The notes under the pieces were generated by a model. The model worked only from the letters and a program-made list of their open reading frames with translations. It did not search any database and was not told the DNA's origin. From positions 1,116,001 to 1,180,000 of the forward strand of contig NZ_CP019509.1 of assembly GCF_002002905.1 (NCBI RefSeq): a stretch of 64,000 nucleotides of DNA, in the 5' to 3' direction. Below are positions 37,446-47,091 of the stretch, piece by piece. Made by a program: the position numbers and the translations under genes. The stretch comes from Aquaspirillum sp. LM1 (GTDB lineage: Bacteria; Pseudomonadota; Gammaproteobacteria; Burkholderiales; Aquaspirillaceae). Numbering within the stretch: position 1 is the stretch's first letter; each line of letters opens with the position of its first letter.

Positions 37446-38693
37446 TCAAATATCCTGCCCTTCCACCACGCCATCGTGCGGGCTGTGGTCGGCTTTGGGC
37501 AGAATCAGGTTCAGCAGCATGGCCAGCACCGAGCACAAGCCCACCCCCACCAGCGAGAAGCTGCCGAATTTCAGCTCCAGCGCGCCAATCCCGGCGGTGA
37601 GCACTACCGAGACAATCACCAGATTGCGCGGTGCCATCAGGTCCACTTTGGCTTCAATCAGGGTTTTCAGGCCAATGCTGGCGATGGTGCCAAACAGCAG
37701 CACCATGATGCCACCCATCACCGGCATCGGGATGGATTGCAGCAGGGCGTTGAACTTGCCAAAAAACGCCATGACGATGGCAAACAGCGCGGCCCAGGTC
37801 ATCACCACCGGATTGAAGTTGCGGGTAATCATCACCGCGCCGGTCACTTCGGCGTAGGTGGTGACCGGCGGGCCGCCAATCAGCCCGGCAAAGCACACGC
37901 CCAGGCCATCGCCGGCCAGGGTGCGGTGCAGGCCAGGGGTTTTGGTGTAATCATTACCAGTGACTCCGCTGATGGCCATCACCCCGCCAATATGCTCAAT
38001 GGCCGGGGCAATGGCCACCGGCAGCATAAACAACGCCGCCGCCCAGTTGACTTCCGGGCTGACAAACTGCGGCATGGCAAACCACGGTGCGTTGGCAATC
38101 TTGCTGAAATCCACCAGCCCCATCATCGCTGCCAGCACATAGCCCACCACCACCCCGGCCAGAATCGGCACCAGGCGGAACATGCCACGGGAGAACACGG
38201 CCACCAGCACGGTGGCGCTCAGTGACACCGCTGCCAGCAGCAGCGATTGCTGATAGTCCATCACCTGATTGCCACCAGCGCGGCCCATGGCCATATTGCT
38301 GGCCACGGTGGCCACCGACAGGCCGATGATCATGATCACCGGGCCAATCACCACCGGCGGCAGCAGGCGATGCACCGCCTCAATGCCGCGCCAGCGCACC
38401 AGCGCGGCAAACACAAAATACATGAAGCCCGCGGCAAACAGGCCAAACAGCGTGCTGGGCAGGCCCCAGGTTTGAGTGGAATAAATAATCGGTGCAATAA
38501 AAGCGAAACTGGAACCTAGGAAAATCGGCACCTTGCGTCCGGTGCACAGCTGAAACAACAGCGTGCCCACCCCGGCCCCCAGCAGGGCCATGGCCGGGTT
38601 CAGGCCGGTGAGCAGTGGCACCAGCACCAGTGCGCCAAAGGCGACAAACAGGATTTGCGCGCCGGAGACGGCGGTTTTGAGTTGCTGGAACAT
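37446..38693 (-). CDS. uraA: Uracil permease UraA (NCS2 family)
   Basis: UraA is a proton-coupled uracil importer. The 415-residue membrane protein has about 14 hydrophobic segments and the NCS2 signatures GSSFAFIAPI and AIAPAIEHIGGV (conserved Glu for substrate). GGPPVTTYAEVTGAV is the UraA/PyrP substrate-site block. It is in a cluster with upp on the same strand, so imported uracil can be salvaged to UMP. Confidence 0.93.
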   Translation of the reverse strand: MFQQLKTAVSGAQILFVAFGALVLVPLLTGLNPAMALLGAGVGTLLFQLCTGRKVPIFLGSSFAFIAPIIYSTQTWGLPSTLFGLFAAGFMYFVFAALVRWRGIEAVHRLLPPVVIGPVIMIIGLSVATVASNMAMGRAGGNQVMDYQQSLLLAAVSLSATVLVAVFSRGMFRLVPILAGVVVGYVLAAMMGLVDFSKIANAPWFAMPQFVSPEVNWAAALFMLPVAIAPAIEHIGGVMAISGVTGNDYTKTPGLHRTLAGDGLGVCFAGLIGGPPVTTYAEVTGAVMITRNFNPVVMTWAALFAIVMAFFGKFNALLQSIPMPVMGGIMVLLFGTIASIGLKTLIEAKVDLMAPRNLVIVSVVLTAGIGALELKFGSFSLVGVGLCSVLAMLLNLILPKADHSPHDGVVEGQDI

Positions 38694-38728
38694 CAGGGGT
38701 TTCCTTTTTGGGGTCTTGCGGGGTGCAT

Positions 38729-39367
38729 TCAGACGGCGCAGTACATGATGGCCTGAGCGATGATATTGTTTTGCCCGGCCGCCAGCGTGCTGCCAGCGCG
38801 AAAGCGCTGCACCATCTGCTGCACCCGCTGATAAGTGGTGAAATTGGGCAGTGCCTGATAGGCAATGTCCTCACCCAGCCGGGCGGCCAGCTGGCGTACC
38901 GTGGTGGGTTTGACGCAGACATGCTGCTGCGGGTCGTAGTAGGCCAGAAAACAGCTCAGCAGCGGCCATTTGGCTGCATTGGCGTTTTTGTCGTAGCGGC
39001 ACAGCTGCAGCACCTCGACACAGCGGGCAAAGCTGTCCGGGCCAAACTGGTGGAGCAGGTCATGCAGCGCCTGCACCAGCGGGCGGTGGACGTCGCTGAA
39101 CGCCAGATAGTTGCGAAACGCCAGACGTTCGAAGGTGCTGACCGTGGTGCAGCGGCTGACCATGTGCCGGCAGGTGTCGATCACCCCGGCCAGCTGGTCG
39201 CTGGCCAGCGCCTGCTGCAACACCGGCTGCGCCAGCCCGGTGCTGGCCAGTTCGATCACCTTGTTGACGCTACGGTGTTTTTTGCCCAGCGCCAGCCAGG
39301 CCGGGTCGTCCAGCCCGAGCGGAAAGCGCAGCAAAAAATCATGGTCAATCTGGGCGTAGGCGTCCAT
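38729..39367 (-). CDS. Conserved hypothetical protein between uraA and upp
   Basis: This 212-residue soluble protein is mostly helical in appearance and has no signal or membrane segment. I do not recognise a domain. It sits between uraA and upp in the same direction with short gaps, so co-transcription with uracil salvage is likely. The start is the second Met (DAYAQIDHDFLLRF). Confidence 0.65.
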   Translation of the reverse strand: MDAYAQIDHDFLLRFPLGLDDPAWLALGKKHRSVNKVIELASTGLAQPVLQQALASDQLAGVIDTCRHMVSRCTTVSTFERLAFRNYLAFSDVHRPLVQALHDLLHQFGPDSFARCVEVLQLCRYDKNANAAKWPLLSCFLAYYDPQQHVCVKPTTVRQLAARLGEDIAYQALPNFTTYQRVQQMVQRFRAGSTLAAGQNNIIAQAIMYCAV

Positions 39368-39405
39368 GGCGTTTCTCACAACAAAATGGCGGTCTGGCCG
39401 GGCCG

Positions 39406-40038
39406 TCAGGCGTGCTTGGTGCCAAAAATCTTGTCACCGGCGTCGCCCAGGCCAGGAATGATATAGCCGTGTTCATTCAGATGGCTGTCCAGCGCGGCAG
39501 TGACGATTTCCACATCCGGGTGTGCTTCGCTGACAGCTTTCACCCCTTCCGGCGCGGCCACCATCACAATGGCCTTGATGCTCTGGCAGCCCTTGCGCTT
39601 GAGCAGGTCGATGGTGGCAATCATCGACCCGCCGGTGGCCAGCATCGGGTCGATGATCAAGGCAATGCGCTCGTCCAGGCTATCGACAAACTTGTCGAAG
39701 TACGGCACCGGCTCCAGGGTTTCTTCGTTGCGGTACAGGCCCACCACGCTGATCTTGGCCGACGGCACCAGATCGAGCACGCCGTCGAGCATGCCCAGGC
39801 CAGCGCGCAGAATCGGCACCACAGTGACTTTCTTGCCCTTGATGCGCTGCACATGGATGTCGCCGCACCAGCCATCAATGGTCACCGGCTCCAGTTCGAA
39901 GTCGCGGGTGGCTTCGTAAGCCAGCAGCCGTGCCAGCTCGTGGGTGAGGGTGCGGAATTTATAGGTGCTGATGTCGGCCTCGCGCAGCAGGCCGAGTTTA
40001 TGCTGCACCAGAGGGTGGTTGACGATGGTGATAGGCAT
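39406..40038 (-). CDS. upp: Uracil phosphoribosyltransferase
   Basis: Upp makes UMP from uracil and PRPP. The 210-residue protein has the PRPP-binding loop [20 protein letters not shown] and the uracil-binding C-terminal [17 protein letters not shown]. The start is the Met before [10 protein letters not shown], four residues after a possible upstream start. It is the first gene of the upp-hypothetical-uraA cluster. Confidence 0.95.
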   Translation of the reverse strand: MPITIVNHPLVQHKLGLLREADISTYKFRTLTHELARLLAYEATRDFELEPVTIDGWCGDIHVQRIKGKKVTVVPILRAGLGMLDGVLDLVPSAKISVVGLYRNEETLEPVPYFDKFVDSLDERIALIIDPMLATGGSMIATIDLLKRKGCQSIKAIVMVAAPEGVKAVSEAHPDVEIVTAALDSHLNEHGYIIPGLGDAGDKIFGTKHA

Positions 40039-40424
40039 GATTCCCCGCAATCTGGATCGACGTCCGCCGGGGGGCGGGCGTTAAAAAAGCGCAGTCTGAT
40101 GATGGACCTGCGCCGACCGCGCCAGCGATGGCTGACGCGGCACAAACGGCTGGATTGTACGCCGGATAAGACCGGATTTGCCATGGCGGATGGTGCAAAA
40201 TCAGGAAAGCCGGCGCGCCAGCCTGCCGCTGGCACACGCCAGTGGCGAGCCGGCAGTCTGCCTGCTACTGTCAAAGCTGCGTGCCGCATGCCAAACAGGC
40301 ACCCCTGGCTGACTTGCATCCCCACAGACAAGATTTAATGACATAAGGTATTATTTTGACATAGTCGTGTCCTGGTAGCGACAGACACCTCGCCACACCG
40401 ATCGAATCAGGAAAGGACACTCCC
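40039..40424. other. Intergenic region between divergent upp and the GGDEF-EAL gene
   Basis: No ORF is supportable. A TTGACA at about 40356 and the AT-rich stretch around 40335-40360 are possible promoter parts for the GGDEF-EAL gene, but no clean pair of boxes is visible. AGGAAAGGA precedes the 40425 ATG. Confidence 0.4.
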
Positions 40425-43184
40425 ATGTGGGTTCAACGCAAACTGTCCGGCTTGCTCTTGCTGGTGCTGGCCGTTGGCGTGGCAGCCCCTGCACTGCTGT
40501 GGGCCGCCTGGGACATCCAGCGCAGCGCCCGCCAGCAGCAACAGGCATTTGCCCAGGAAATCCAGCAGTTCCAGCGCAAGCTGGAATCCGGCCTGCAATC
40601 GCCGCTGTGGGATCTGGCCCCAGACAGCGCCGCGCCCTTGCTGGATGCCCAGTTTCAAGACCGCCGCCTGGCCAGCCTGACCGTGCTGACCGACGCCCGC
40701 CAGCTGTTTTATCACCACGACGAAGCCAGCCGGCGTGATGGCCAGTGCACGACTCACCATCTGCCGGTTTACCGGCAAACCCAGCTGCTGGGCGAAGCGC
40801 TGGCCGAGTTTTGCGATGGTGCGCTGCAGGCGCAGATTGCCCAGCAGCGCAGCGAGCGGCTATGGCTGATTGGTGGCCAGTTTGGCCTGACGCTGATGCT
40901 GATTGTGGCGCTGCTGCACTGGCGGCTGGTATTGCCGGTGCGCCAGCTGGTGGCGCAGGCCCAGGCGCTGGCCCAACGCCGGCTGGCGCAGCCGTTTACC
41001 TGGCTGCGCCGCGACGAGCTGGGCCAGCTGGGGGCGGCGCTGGAAACCACCCGGCAGGCGCTGGCCCAGCTGTTTACCCGGCTGGAGCAACAAAACCAGG
41101 CGCTGCACGCCGAACTGCAGCAGCGCGCCGCCATCAGCGAGGCGCTGCGCCACAGCCAGCAGCGCTATCAGGCGCTGGTGGACGAAGCGCCGGAAGGCAT
41201 TGCGCTGATTTGCCCTGGCACCGGGCGCTTTGTTGAAGGCAACCCGCAAACCGCCCACCTGCTGGGCTGCCGGCAGGATGCCCTGCCAGACTACACCCCG
41301 TTTGATGTCGCGCTGACGGTAAAAACCGACGCACCCGCCGTGTGGCAGCAGCGCTGGCTGTCGGCGCTGCATGCCGCCAGCGAGGGCGTATTCAGCCAGT
41401 TTCGCTGGCGTTTTCAGCCACTGGACGGCCAGCCGCAACGGCATATCGACGTCCACCTGGGCCGGCTGGATACCGGGCAGGGCCGCGCCATTCGCGCCAC
41501 CCTGCTGGATGTCACCGCCCAGGTCAGCGCCGAACGCCAGCTGCACCTGATGCAGCGCGCCACCGAACAAAGCCGCGATGGCATTGCCATTCTGGACAGC
41601 CGGCTGACGCTGAGCAGCTGCAATCCGGGATTCCGCTGGCTGTTTGGCCATGAAGATGTCCGCCTACTGCCCTGCCTGGACCCGCACAATCCGGCCTTGT
41701 ATCAGGCCTTGTGCCAGCAGCTGGACAGCGAAGGCAACTGGCAGGACGCCATGTGGCTGAACACCCGTCAGGGCAGCCGCTACTGCCAGGTGCGCATCAG
41801 CCGGATTGTCAGCGAGGAAGACCCGGACAACCATATCTGCGTGGTGACCGACACCACCGAAACCCACCAGCAGGAAGACCGCATCCGTTACCTGGCCCAC
41901 CACGATCCGGTGACCGGGCTGACCAACCGGCATTTTTTATACGGACGGATGGCCGAGGATATTCACCTGACGCCACCGCGCCCGTTTGCCCTGGGTTTTC
42001 TGGATCTGGACCGGTTCAAGACCATCAACGACACCCTGGGCCACGAAGCTGGCGATATTTTATTGCAGGCGGTGGCGCGTCGGCTGCAGACCATCATTCG
42101 CAACGAAGACCTGGTGTCGCGGATTGGCGGCGACGAATTTGTCATTCTGGCCAGCGGCATGCGCCAGGCCAAGGAAGCCGACGAGCTGTTCACCCGTGTG
42201 CTGGGTGCGTTTCACGAGCCATTTGAACTGGCCGGCAAGCTGTTTCACATTACCCCAAGCATTGGCGTGTGTTTTTTCCCGTCCGACGGCGACAATGCCG
42301 ACGTGCTGATGCGCAACGCCGACACCGCCATGTACGTGGCCAAGGCCGCCGGGCGCAATACCTACCGGCTGTTTGCCCAGGCTATGCACGCCCAGAACGC
42401 CGAGCGGCTGGATCTGGAGCGCGAATTGCGCCGGGGCATTCAGCAGGGTCAGTTTGTTGCCCATTACCAGCCCAAGGTAAACCCGCAAGGACGGCTGATT
42501 GGCTGCGAAGCGCTGGTGCGCTGGCAGCACCCCGAACTGGGCCTGCTGTCGCCCGCGCGGTTTTTGCCCATGGCCGAAGAAACCGGCCTGATTGTCAGTA
42601 TTGGCCGTCAGGTGCTGCTGGCCGCCTGCCAGGATTGTCTGCGCTGGCGTCAGGCCGGCTATCCGGATCTCTGCGTGGCGGTGAATGTCTCCAGCCGGCA
42701 GTTCAGCCACGACAATTTGCAAGACACCGTGCAAGCCTGCCTGGACCAGAGTGGCCTGCCGCCGGATGCGCTGGAGCTGGAGATTACCGAAAGCCTGCTG
42801 ATGGACAATCTGGAACAGGCCATTACGCTATTGAATGCACTGCGGGCGCTGGGCATTCGCATCTCGCTGGACGACTTTGGCACCGGCTATTCCAGCCTGA
42901 GTTATTTGCAAAAGCTGCCGATCGACACCCTTAAAATCGACCGCAGCTTTGTCCAGCATATCGACAGCCGCCCCGGTGACGCGGCCATCACCCGCGCCAT
43001 CATCACCCTGGCCCATGGCCTGGGCGTGCGCGTGGTGGCCGAAGGGGTGGAAACCGTGGCCCAGCGCGATGTGCTGAACGGGATGCACTGCGACGTGATG
43101 CAGGGTTTCTGGTTCAGTCGGCCAGTGTCGGGCGAGGTGCTGATGACCCGGCTGGGCGACACCTTTGGCGGTGAGTCATCGTAA
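40425..43184 (+). CDS. Membrane GGDEF-EAL cyclic-di-GMP protein with PAS domains
   Basis: The 919 residues comprise an N-terminal membrane segment (LLLLVLAVGVAAPALLW), a periplasmic sensor region (about 30-140), a second membrane segment (about 147-165), HAMP-like and coiled-coil helices, and two PAS-like regions (about 245-365 and 370-480). A GGDEF domain follows (RIGGDEFVIL, so a competent diguanylate cyclase signature), then an EAL domain (CEALVRW, DDFGTGYSSL, KIDRSFV, EGVET). Both halves keep their key residues, so it may make or degrade c-di-GMP depending on the signal. The signal is unknown. Confidence 0.92.
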   Translation: MWVQRKLSGLLLLVLAVGVAAPALLWAAWDIQRSARQQQQAFAQEIQQFQRKLESGLQSPLWDLAPDSAAPLLDAQFQDRRLASLTVLTDARQLFYHHDEASRRDGQCTTHHLPVYRQTQLLGEALAEFCDGALQAQIAQQRSERLWLIGGQFGLTLMLIVALLHWRLVLPVRQLVAQAQALAQRRLAQPFTWLRRDELGQLGAALETTRQALAQLFTRLEQQNQALHAELQQRAAISEALRHSQQRYQALVDEAPEGIALICPGTGRFVEGNPQTAHLLGCRQDALPDYTPFDVALTVKTDAPAVWQQRWLSALHAASEGVFSQFRWRFQPLDGQPQRHIDVHLGRLDTGQGRAIRATLLDVTAQVSAERQLHLMQRATEQSRDGIAILDSRLTLSSCNPGFRWLFGHEDVRLLPCLDPHNPALYQALCQQLDSEGNWQDAMWLNTRQGSRYCQVRISRIVSEEDPDNHICVVTDTTETHQQEDRIRYLAHHDPVTGLTNRHFLYGRMAEDIHLTPPRPFALGFLDLDRFKTINDTLGHEAGDILLQAVARRLQTIIRNEDLVSRIGGDEFVILASGMRQAKEADELFTRVLGAFHEPFELAGKLFHITPSIGVCFFPSDGDNADVLMRNADTAMYVAKAAGRNTYRLFAQAMHAQNAERLDLERELRRGIQQGQFVAHYQPKVNPQGRLIGCEALVRWQHPELGLLSPARFLPMAEETGLIVSIGRQVLLAACQDCLRWRQAGYPDLCVAVNVSSRQFSHDNLQDTVQACLDQSGLPPDALELEITESLLMDNLEQAITLLNALRALGIRISLDDFGTGYSSLSYLQKLPIDTLKIDRSFVQHIDSRPGDAAITRAIITLAHGLGVRVVAEGVETVAQRDVLNGMHCDVMQGFWFSRPVSGEVLMTRLGDTFGGESS

Positions 43185-43198
43185 GTTACCTGCCTTAG

Positions 43199-43307
43199 GG
43201 ATACGCTGGTTTATTCAGTAAAATCGTGTTTGCCAAAAGCAACACCTAGCAAAATCAAAATCCTGGATTCCCGCCTTCGCGGGAATGACGATTTTTTCAG
43301 CGCATCC
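43199..43307 (+). mobile_element. MITE-like element, copy 2 (109 bp)
   Basis: Ends GGATACGCTGG and TCAGCGCATCC; TTAG duplication at 43195-43198 and 43308-43311. It contains a perfect dRS3-type core ATTCCCGCCTTCGCGGGAAT. It lies just after the GGDEF-EAL gene. Confidence 0.85.
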
Positions 43308-43344
43308 TTAGGGGCTTGAACCGGTGGGGCCGGCGTGCGCCGGC

Positions 43345-44991
43345 TTAGTCCGCCACGCGCGCCAGCAACACGTAAAACTCGCGTTTTTCTGCCGGTCGGG
43401 CTCCACGCCACCGCGCCTGCCACGGCCCTTGCGGCTGGTAATGCGGGTCTGGCGTGGTAATCAGCCGATAGCGGCAGGCTTGGCCAACCGGGCCATCGCT
43501 GTCTGGCAAAGACAGCCCGATATAGTAATACGCCATTGCCCTGGGCAGCTGATTGCTGCGCGCCGTGCTCACGCACTCGCCCGTGTCCGGCAAGGCCTGG
43601 CGCAGCGACAGCATCACCGGCTGATAGCTTTTTTGCGCATCCAGCCACGGCAGCCACAAGGCACCGGCCAGGCTCCACAGCAAGGTCATCCCCAGCGCCC
43701 AGTTGGTGACCGCCTGACGGCCCATCAGCCGGCGACGGGTCACGGCCCAGCCCCAGGCCAGAGTAATGCCCAGCGCCAGCAGCAAGGGCAGAACATGCAC
43801 CTGCGCCTGATACGTCGGGCTGTACTTCACCGCCAGCGTGAGCAGCTGCACCGGCCAGCCAAAGTTCATCGCCGCCCAGCCCAGCCAGATCAAGCCGCCA
43901 GCCAGGCCCAGGGTGAGCACGCCAAACCAGTTGAAAAACGCGGCAGCCCCGCGCTTGAGGGTATCGAGCTCCACAGCGGCCAGCACTGCCATCGGCAGCA
44001 ACAGCGGCAAGGCATACAGGGCGTTCTGGCGCGGCGACAGCCACAGCACCAGCAAATTAATCGCTATCAGCAGCAGCGGCAGCTGATAGCGCGCGGCATT
44101 CAAGCGTTCACGCCCCCGCCACACCGCCCAGGCCGCCAGCGGCCACGCCGGCCAGGCAAACCACGGCAATAAACGCAGGTAATAGCCAAACTCATGCAGC
44201 AGTGTCAGCCGGCCAAAACCATAAAACGGCCCCAGCGCCAGCGAATACCACCATTGGGCAAACAACGCCGGCTCGTGCTTGAGCATCGACAGCGGCCACA
44301 ACAGCGCCAGCGGCATGCCCAGCGCCAATGAAATGGTCACCGTCTTGATATACTGGCGGCTGCGCCAGCCAGGCAGCAGCAAGAGCAGTAACACCGCCAG
44401 CCACACCACAGCCACTTCCATCAGGCTGGCCGACAACAACAGCGCGGTGCTGCCCAGCGCCAGCGCCAGCGCTGCCAGAAACCCCCGGCGCTGCGCCAGC
44501 GCCAGCCCCAGCAAGCAGGCCGATTCGGCGCAGAGCATGGCCACATCGGGCGACAGCTGGTGGCCGGATTCAATCAGGCCCAGGCAGCCAATCAAGATCA
44601 GCACGGCACTGCGGCCATGGCGGCGGCCAATCAGCTCGCGGGCAGTCATGCCGGTAAACAGCAGGGTCAGCGCCATAAATAAAGGCGTGGCCAGCCGGGC
44701 GGCGTCGTGCAGCGCCAGCCAGGGCGACAATAACCGGGCAAACCCGGCGGCCACCCAGTAATACAGCGGCGGCGTATCCAGATAGGCTTCGCCGACAATA
44801 CGCGGCACTTGCCAGTCGCCGCTGTGCAGCATCCACTGCACCACGCCCAGCGCATAGGGCTCGTCGGGTTTCCACGGGCCATGGCCGAGAATGCCCGGCC
44901 ACAGCCAGACAAAGCACAGCAGCAATAGCAGCCAGGGTTTTTCCGTCGGTTTGGGCAGTTCGGGATGTTTGGGCGGGGTATAGGTCAGCAT
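43345..44991 (-). CDS. Glycosyltransferase family 39 (ArnT-like) membrane protein
   Basis: The 548-residue protein has about 12 membrane segments and a C-terminal periplasmic portion. The N-terminal loop GPWKPDEPYALGVVQWM carries the acidic residues typical of GT-C enzymes, followed by YLDTPPLYYWVAA (the ArnT/PMT pattern). It would transfer a sugar from a polyprenyl-phosphate donor to lipid A, protein or another envelope acceptor. No arn operon is adjacent, so aminoarabinose transfer cannot be assumed. Confidence 0.83.
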   Translation of the reverse strand: MLTYTPPKHPELPKPTEKPWLLLLLCFVWLWPGILGHGPWKPDEPYALGVVQWMLHSGDWQVPRIVGEAYLDTPPLYYWVAAGFARLLSPWLALHDAARLATPLFMALTLLFTGMTARELIGRRHGRSAVLILIGCLGLIESGHQLSPDVAMLCAESACLLGLALAQRRGFLAALALALGSTALLLSASLMEVAVVWLAVLLLLLLPGWRSRQYIKTVTISLALGMPLALLWPLSMLKHEPALFAQWWYSLALGPFYGFGRLTLLHEFGYYLRLLPWFAWPAWPLAAWAVWRGRERLNAARYQLPLLLIAINLLVLWLSPRQNALYALPLLLPMAVLAAVELDTLKRGAAAFFNWFGVLTLGLAGGLIWLGWAAMNFGWPVQLLTLAVKYSPTYQAQVHVLPLLLALGITLAWGWAVTRRRLMGRQAVTNWALGMTLLWSLAGALWLPWLDAQKSYQPVMLSLRQALPDTGECVSTARSNQLPRAMAYYYIGLSLPDSDGPVGQACRYRLITTPDPHYQPQGPWQARWRGARPAEKREFYVLLARVAD

Positions 44992-45049
44992 GGCAAGCAG
45001 TCAGGACGGCAGCCGTCAGAGGGCGTATTGTGCGCGATTGGCGCAAACA

Positions 45050-45078
45050 AAAAAAGGCAGCCATGGCTGCCTTTTTGT
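45050..45078. terminator. Terminator after rpmE
   Basis: The stem AAAAAGGCAGCC/GGCTGCCTTTTT serves rpmE on the minus strand and has T-runs in both directions. Confidence 0.88.
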
Positions 45079-45092
45079 CGAGCTGTCGCGGA

Positions 45093-45305
45093 TTAGCGCG
45101 AGAACTTGCCGAACTTTTGCTTGAACTTGTCGATACGGCCAGCGGTGTCCAGCACCTTTTGCTTGCCGGTGTAGAACGGGTGGCATTGCGAGCACACTTC
45201 AACGTGGAAGTTTTCCTTGCCCATGGTGGAACGGGTCTGGAAAACATGGCCGCACGAGCAGGTCACGTTGACTTCGGTGTAATCCGGATGGATACCAGCT
45301 TTCAT
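45093..45305 (-). CDS. rpmE: 50S ribosomal protein L31
   Basis: The 70-residue L31 has the zinc-binding cysteines of the C+ form (Cys in VTCSCGH and [13 protein letters not shown]). The C-terminus [17 protein letters not shown] is typical. Confidence 0.97.
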   Translation of the reverse strand: MKAGIHPDYTEVNVTCSCGHVFQTRSTMGKENFHVEVCSQCHPFYTGKQKVLDTAGRIDKFKQKFGKFSR

Positions 45306-45506
45306 GTTTTTTCCTTTGGGTCACGGGCGCAGGGGTTTTGCCTGCGCTACTTGGTCAAACGCGCATTATCCGGAAAACCCTGCCCCTTGACAAGTCACCG
45401 TCGGCCACTTTTGCCGCAGATTCTGCCCACCCGGATGGTGCGCTGCATGATTGACGCGCTGCCGTGGCACAGCGATGCTGTGGGCTTCCCAGCCCGGAGC
45501 CTGCGA

Positions 45507-45926
45507 ATGAGCCAGATATCCGTTGATGCCTTCCAATGCCTGATTGACGCCGACCTGCCGCTGGTCAGCCTGTTTGGCATTCGCACCACCGCCATTGGCC
45601 ACGGCAGCGCCAGCATGCGCATGCACTTCAACCCCGGCCTGATCCGCCCCGGCGGCACCATTGCCGGACCGGCGCTGATGGCGCTGGCCGATGTCACCCT
45701 GTATGCAGTGGTGCTGGGCATGATTGGCCAGGTGGAGTTGGCAGTGACCACCAGCCTGAACATCAATTTCTTGCGCAAGCCCGGCCAGACCGACATCCTG
45801 GCCGAAGGCCGCATTCTGAAACTGGGCCAGCGTCTGGCGGTGGGCGAAGTGCTGCTGTACGCCGAGGGTGACCCAGAACCCGTGGCGCATGTCACCGGCA
45901 CTTATTCGATTCCGCCGCGCCGCTGA
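45507..45926 (+). CDS. Hotdog-fold thioesterase, PaaI-like
   Basis: The 139-residue protein has the hotdog block IRPGGTIAGPALMALADVTL, with the catalytic acidic residue in the ALAD helix, and TTSLNINFLRKP. It would hydrolyse small acyl-CoA thioesters; the substrate is unknown. CGGAG precedes the ATG. Confidence 0.82.
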   Translation: MSQISVDAFQCLIDADLPLVSLFGIRTTAIGHGSASMRMHFNPGLIRPGGTIAGPALMALADVTLYAVVLGMIGQVELAVTTSLNINFLRKPGQTDILAEGRILKLGQRLAVGEVLLYAEGDPEPVAHVTGTYSIPPRR

Positions 45927-45935
45927 TGCTTCTGC

Positions 45936-46850
45936 TCATGCCGCCACGCCCTGTGGCGACTGCGGATAGCGTTGCGGCTGTTGGGACAGCCAGTCCAGCG
46001 CTTCCACCCACAGCGGCTGGGCGGTGGCGCGGAAATAGCCCATATGGCCAATCTGCGCCATGCCAAAAGAATTAGGCTGGATGTCACGCCCCTGCCAGGG
46101 GGCATTCTGGTAACCCGGCATAAAAGCATCACGCGAGCCCGGCGAGGCCCAGCTATCGTCCACCGCATTGGCGGCCAGAATGGGCAGGCGCACCTGGGCA
46201 AAGCGTTGCGCCAGTTCCGGCAGGCTGCTGTCTTCAAAAAAATACCGTGGATAACGGCACCAGTGCTTCCATTGCCGGTAAACATCCAGCGGCAGGTTTT
46301 CGCCCATATTCAGCCGCTTGAGCGGCAGATAGCCATACCAGCGCGTCAGCAGCGGGCCGACCATATTGAGCAAAAACCGCACACGCCAGCCTTCAAGGGT
46401 GGGCATCCAGCCATGCCAGCCAGAGCCGGTGCCAAAGGTAAAGCAGGCGTCAATCAGTTCGTGATTGGGCAACAGCCCCAGCGCGTGTCCGCCGTAGGAA
46501 TGGCCCAGCAGGTACAGCGGGCAACCGTCCCCGTGCATGGCTTTTACCGCCGCCGCCAGATCCTGCTGACCCCAGTCCAGATAATTCATCCGGAAGCCGC
46601 GCAGCTCTGCCGGTGCCGACAGGCCCACTCCGCGATAGTCCAGCGTCAGCGTGTCGTAGCCACGCAGGCGGGCAAACCGGGCAAAGCGGCGGTAAAACTG
46701 CTGCTGCACCCCGGTGGCCCCGGCCACAATCAGCCGGGCGCGCACCGGGCCGCTGGGCAGATAACGCTGTGCCACCAGCGGATACCCATCGGCGGTTTCC
46801 AGCGTTTGTATATGGAAAGAGCGCTTGTCTGCGGCGAGTGAGAGCGACAT
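45936..46850 (-). CDS. Alpha/beta hydrolase (serine hydrolase)
   Basis: The 304-residue protein has the nucleophile elbow GHSYGG and the oxyanion region VAGATGVQQQFYRRFA. It resembles the family of 'alpha/beta hydrolase, UCP037442-like' esterases found beside metabolic genes. It carries no secretion signal. The substrate is unknown. The start is the Met of SLSLAADKRSF. Confidence 0.8.
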   Translation of the reverse strand: MSLSLAADKRSFHIQTLETADGYPLVAQRYLPSGPVRARLIVAGATGVQQQFYRRFARFARLRGYDTLTLDYRGVGLSAPAELRGFRMNYLDWGQQDLAAAVKAMHGDGCPLYLLGHSYGGHALGLLPNHELIDACFTFGTGSGWHGWMPTLEGWRVRFLLNMVGPLLTRWYGYLPLKRLNMGENLPLDVYRQWKHWCRYPRYFFEDSSLPELAQRFAQVRLPILAANAVDDSWASPGSRDAFMPGYQNAPWQGRDIQPNSFGMAQIGHMGYFRATAQPLWVEALDWLSQQPQRYPQSPQGVAA

Positions 46851-46950
46851 GGCAGGGCATCTTATGCTGAATAGAATGCGCATATCATGACACCGTCAGG
46901 CGCGCCATCACAAGAGCGTAGAAATACCTGAATGTCGTGATGTAATATCA

Positions 46951-46976
46951 GCAAAACGCCCGGCAAGCCGGGCGTT
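46951..46976 (-). terminator. Terminator for suhB
   Basis: The stem AACGCCCGGC/GCCGGGCGTT is followed by T4 on the minus strand. A MITE-like element now separates it from suhB. Confidence 0.75.
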
Positions 46977-46978
46977 AA

Positions 46979-47090
46979 ATAAGCGCTGATAAATTCAGAG
47001 AAACCGTTTCTGCCAAAAACCAAAACCCAGCAAAATCAAAACTCTGGATTTGCACCTGCGCAGGAATGCCGATTTTTTTTCAGCCTATCC
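46979..47090 (+). mobile_element. MITE-like element, copy 3 (degenerate)
   Basis: It is homologous along its length to the 109-bp family (GCGCTGAT-AAATTCAG, CCAGCAAAATCAAAA, CGATTTTTTTTCAG) but the ends, the dRS3 core and the flanking duplication have decayed (TTAA left, no match right). It ends two bases before the suhB stop codon. Confidence 0.7.
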
Positions 47091-47091
47091 C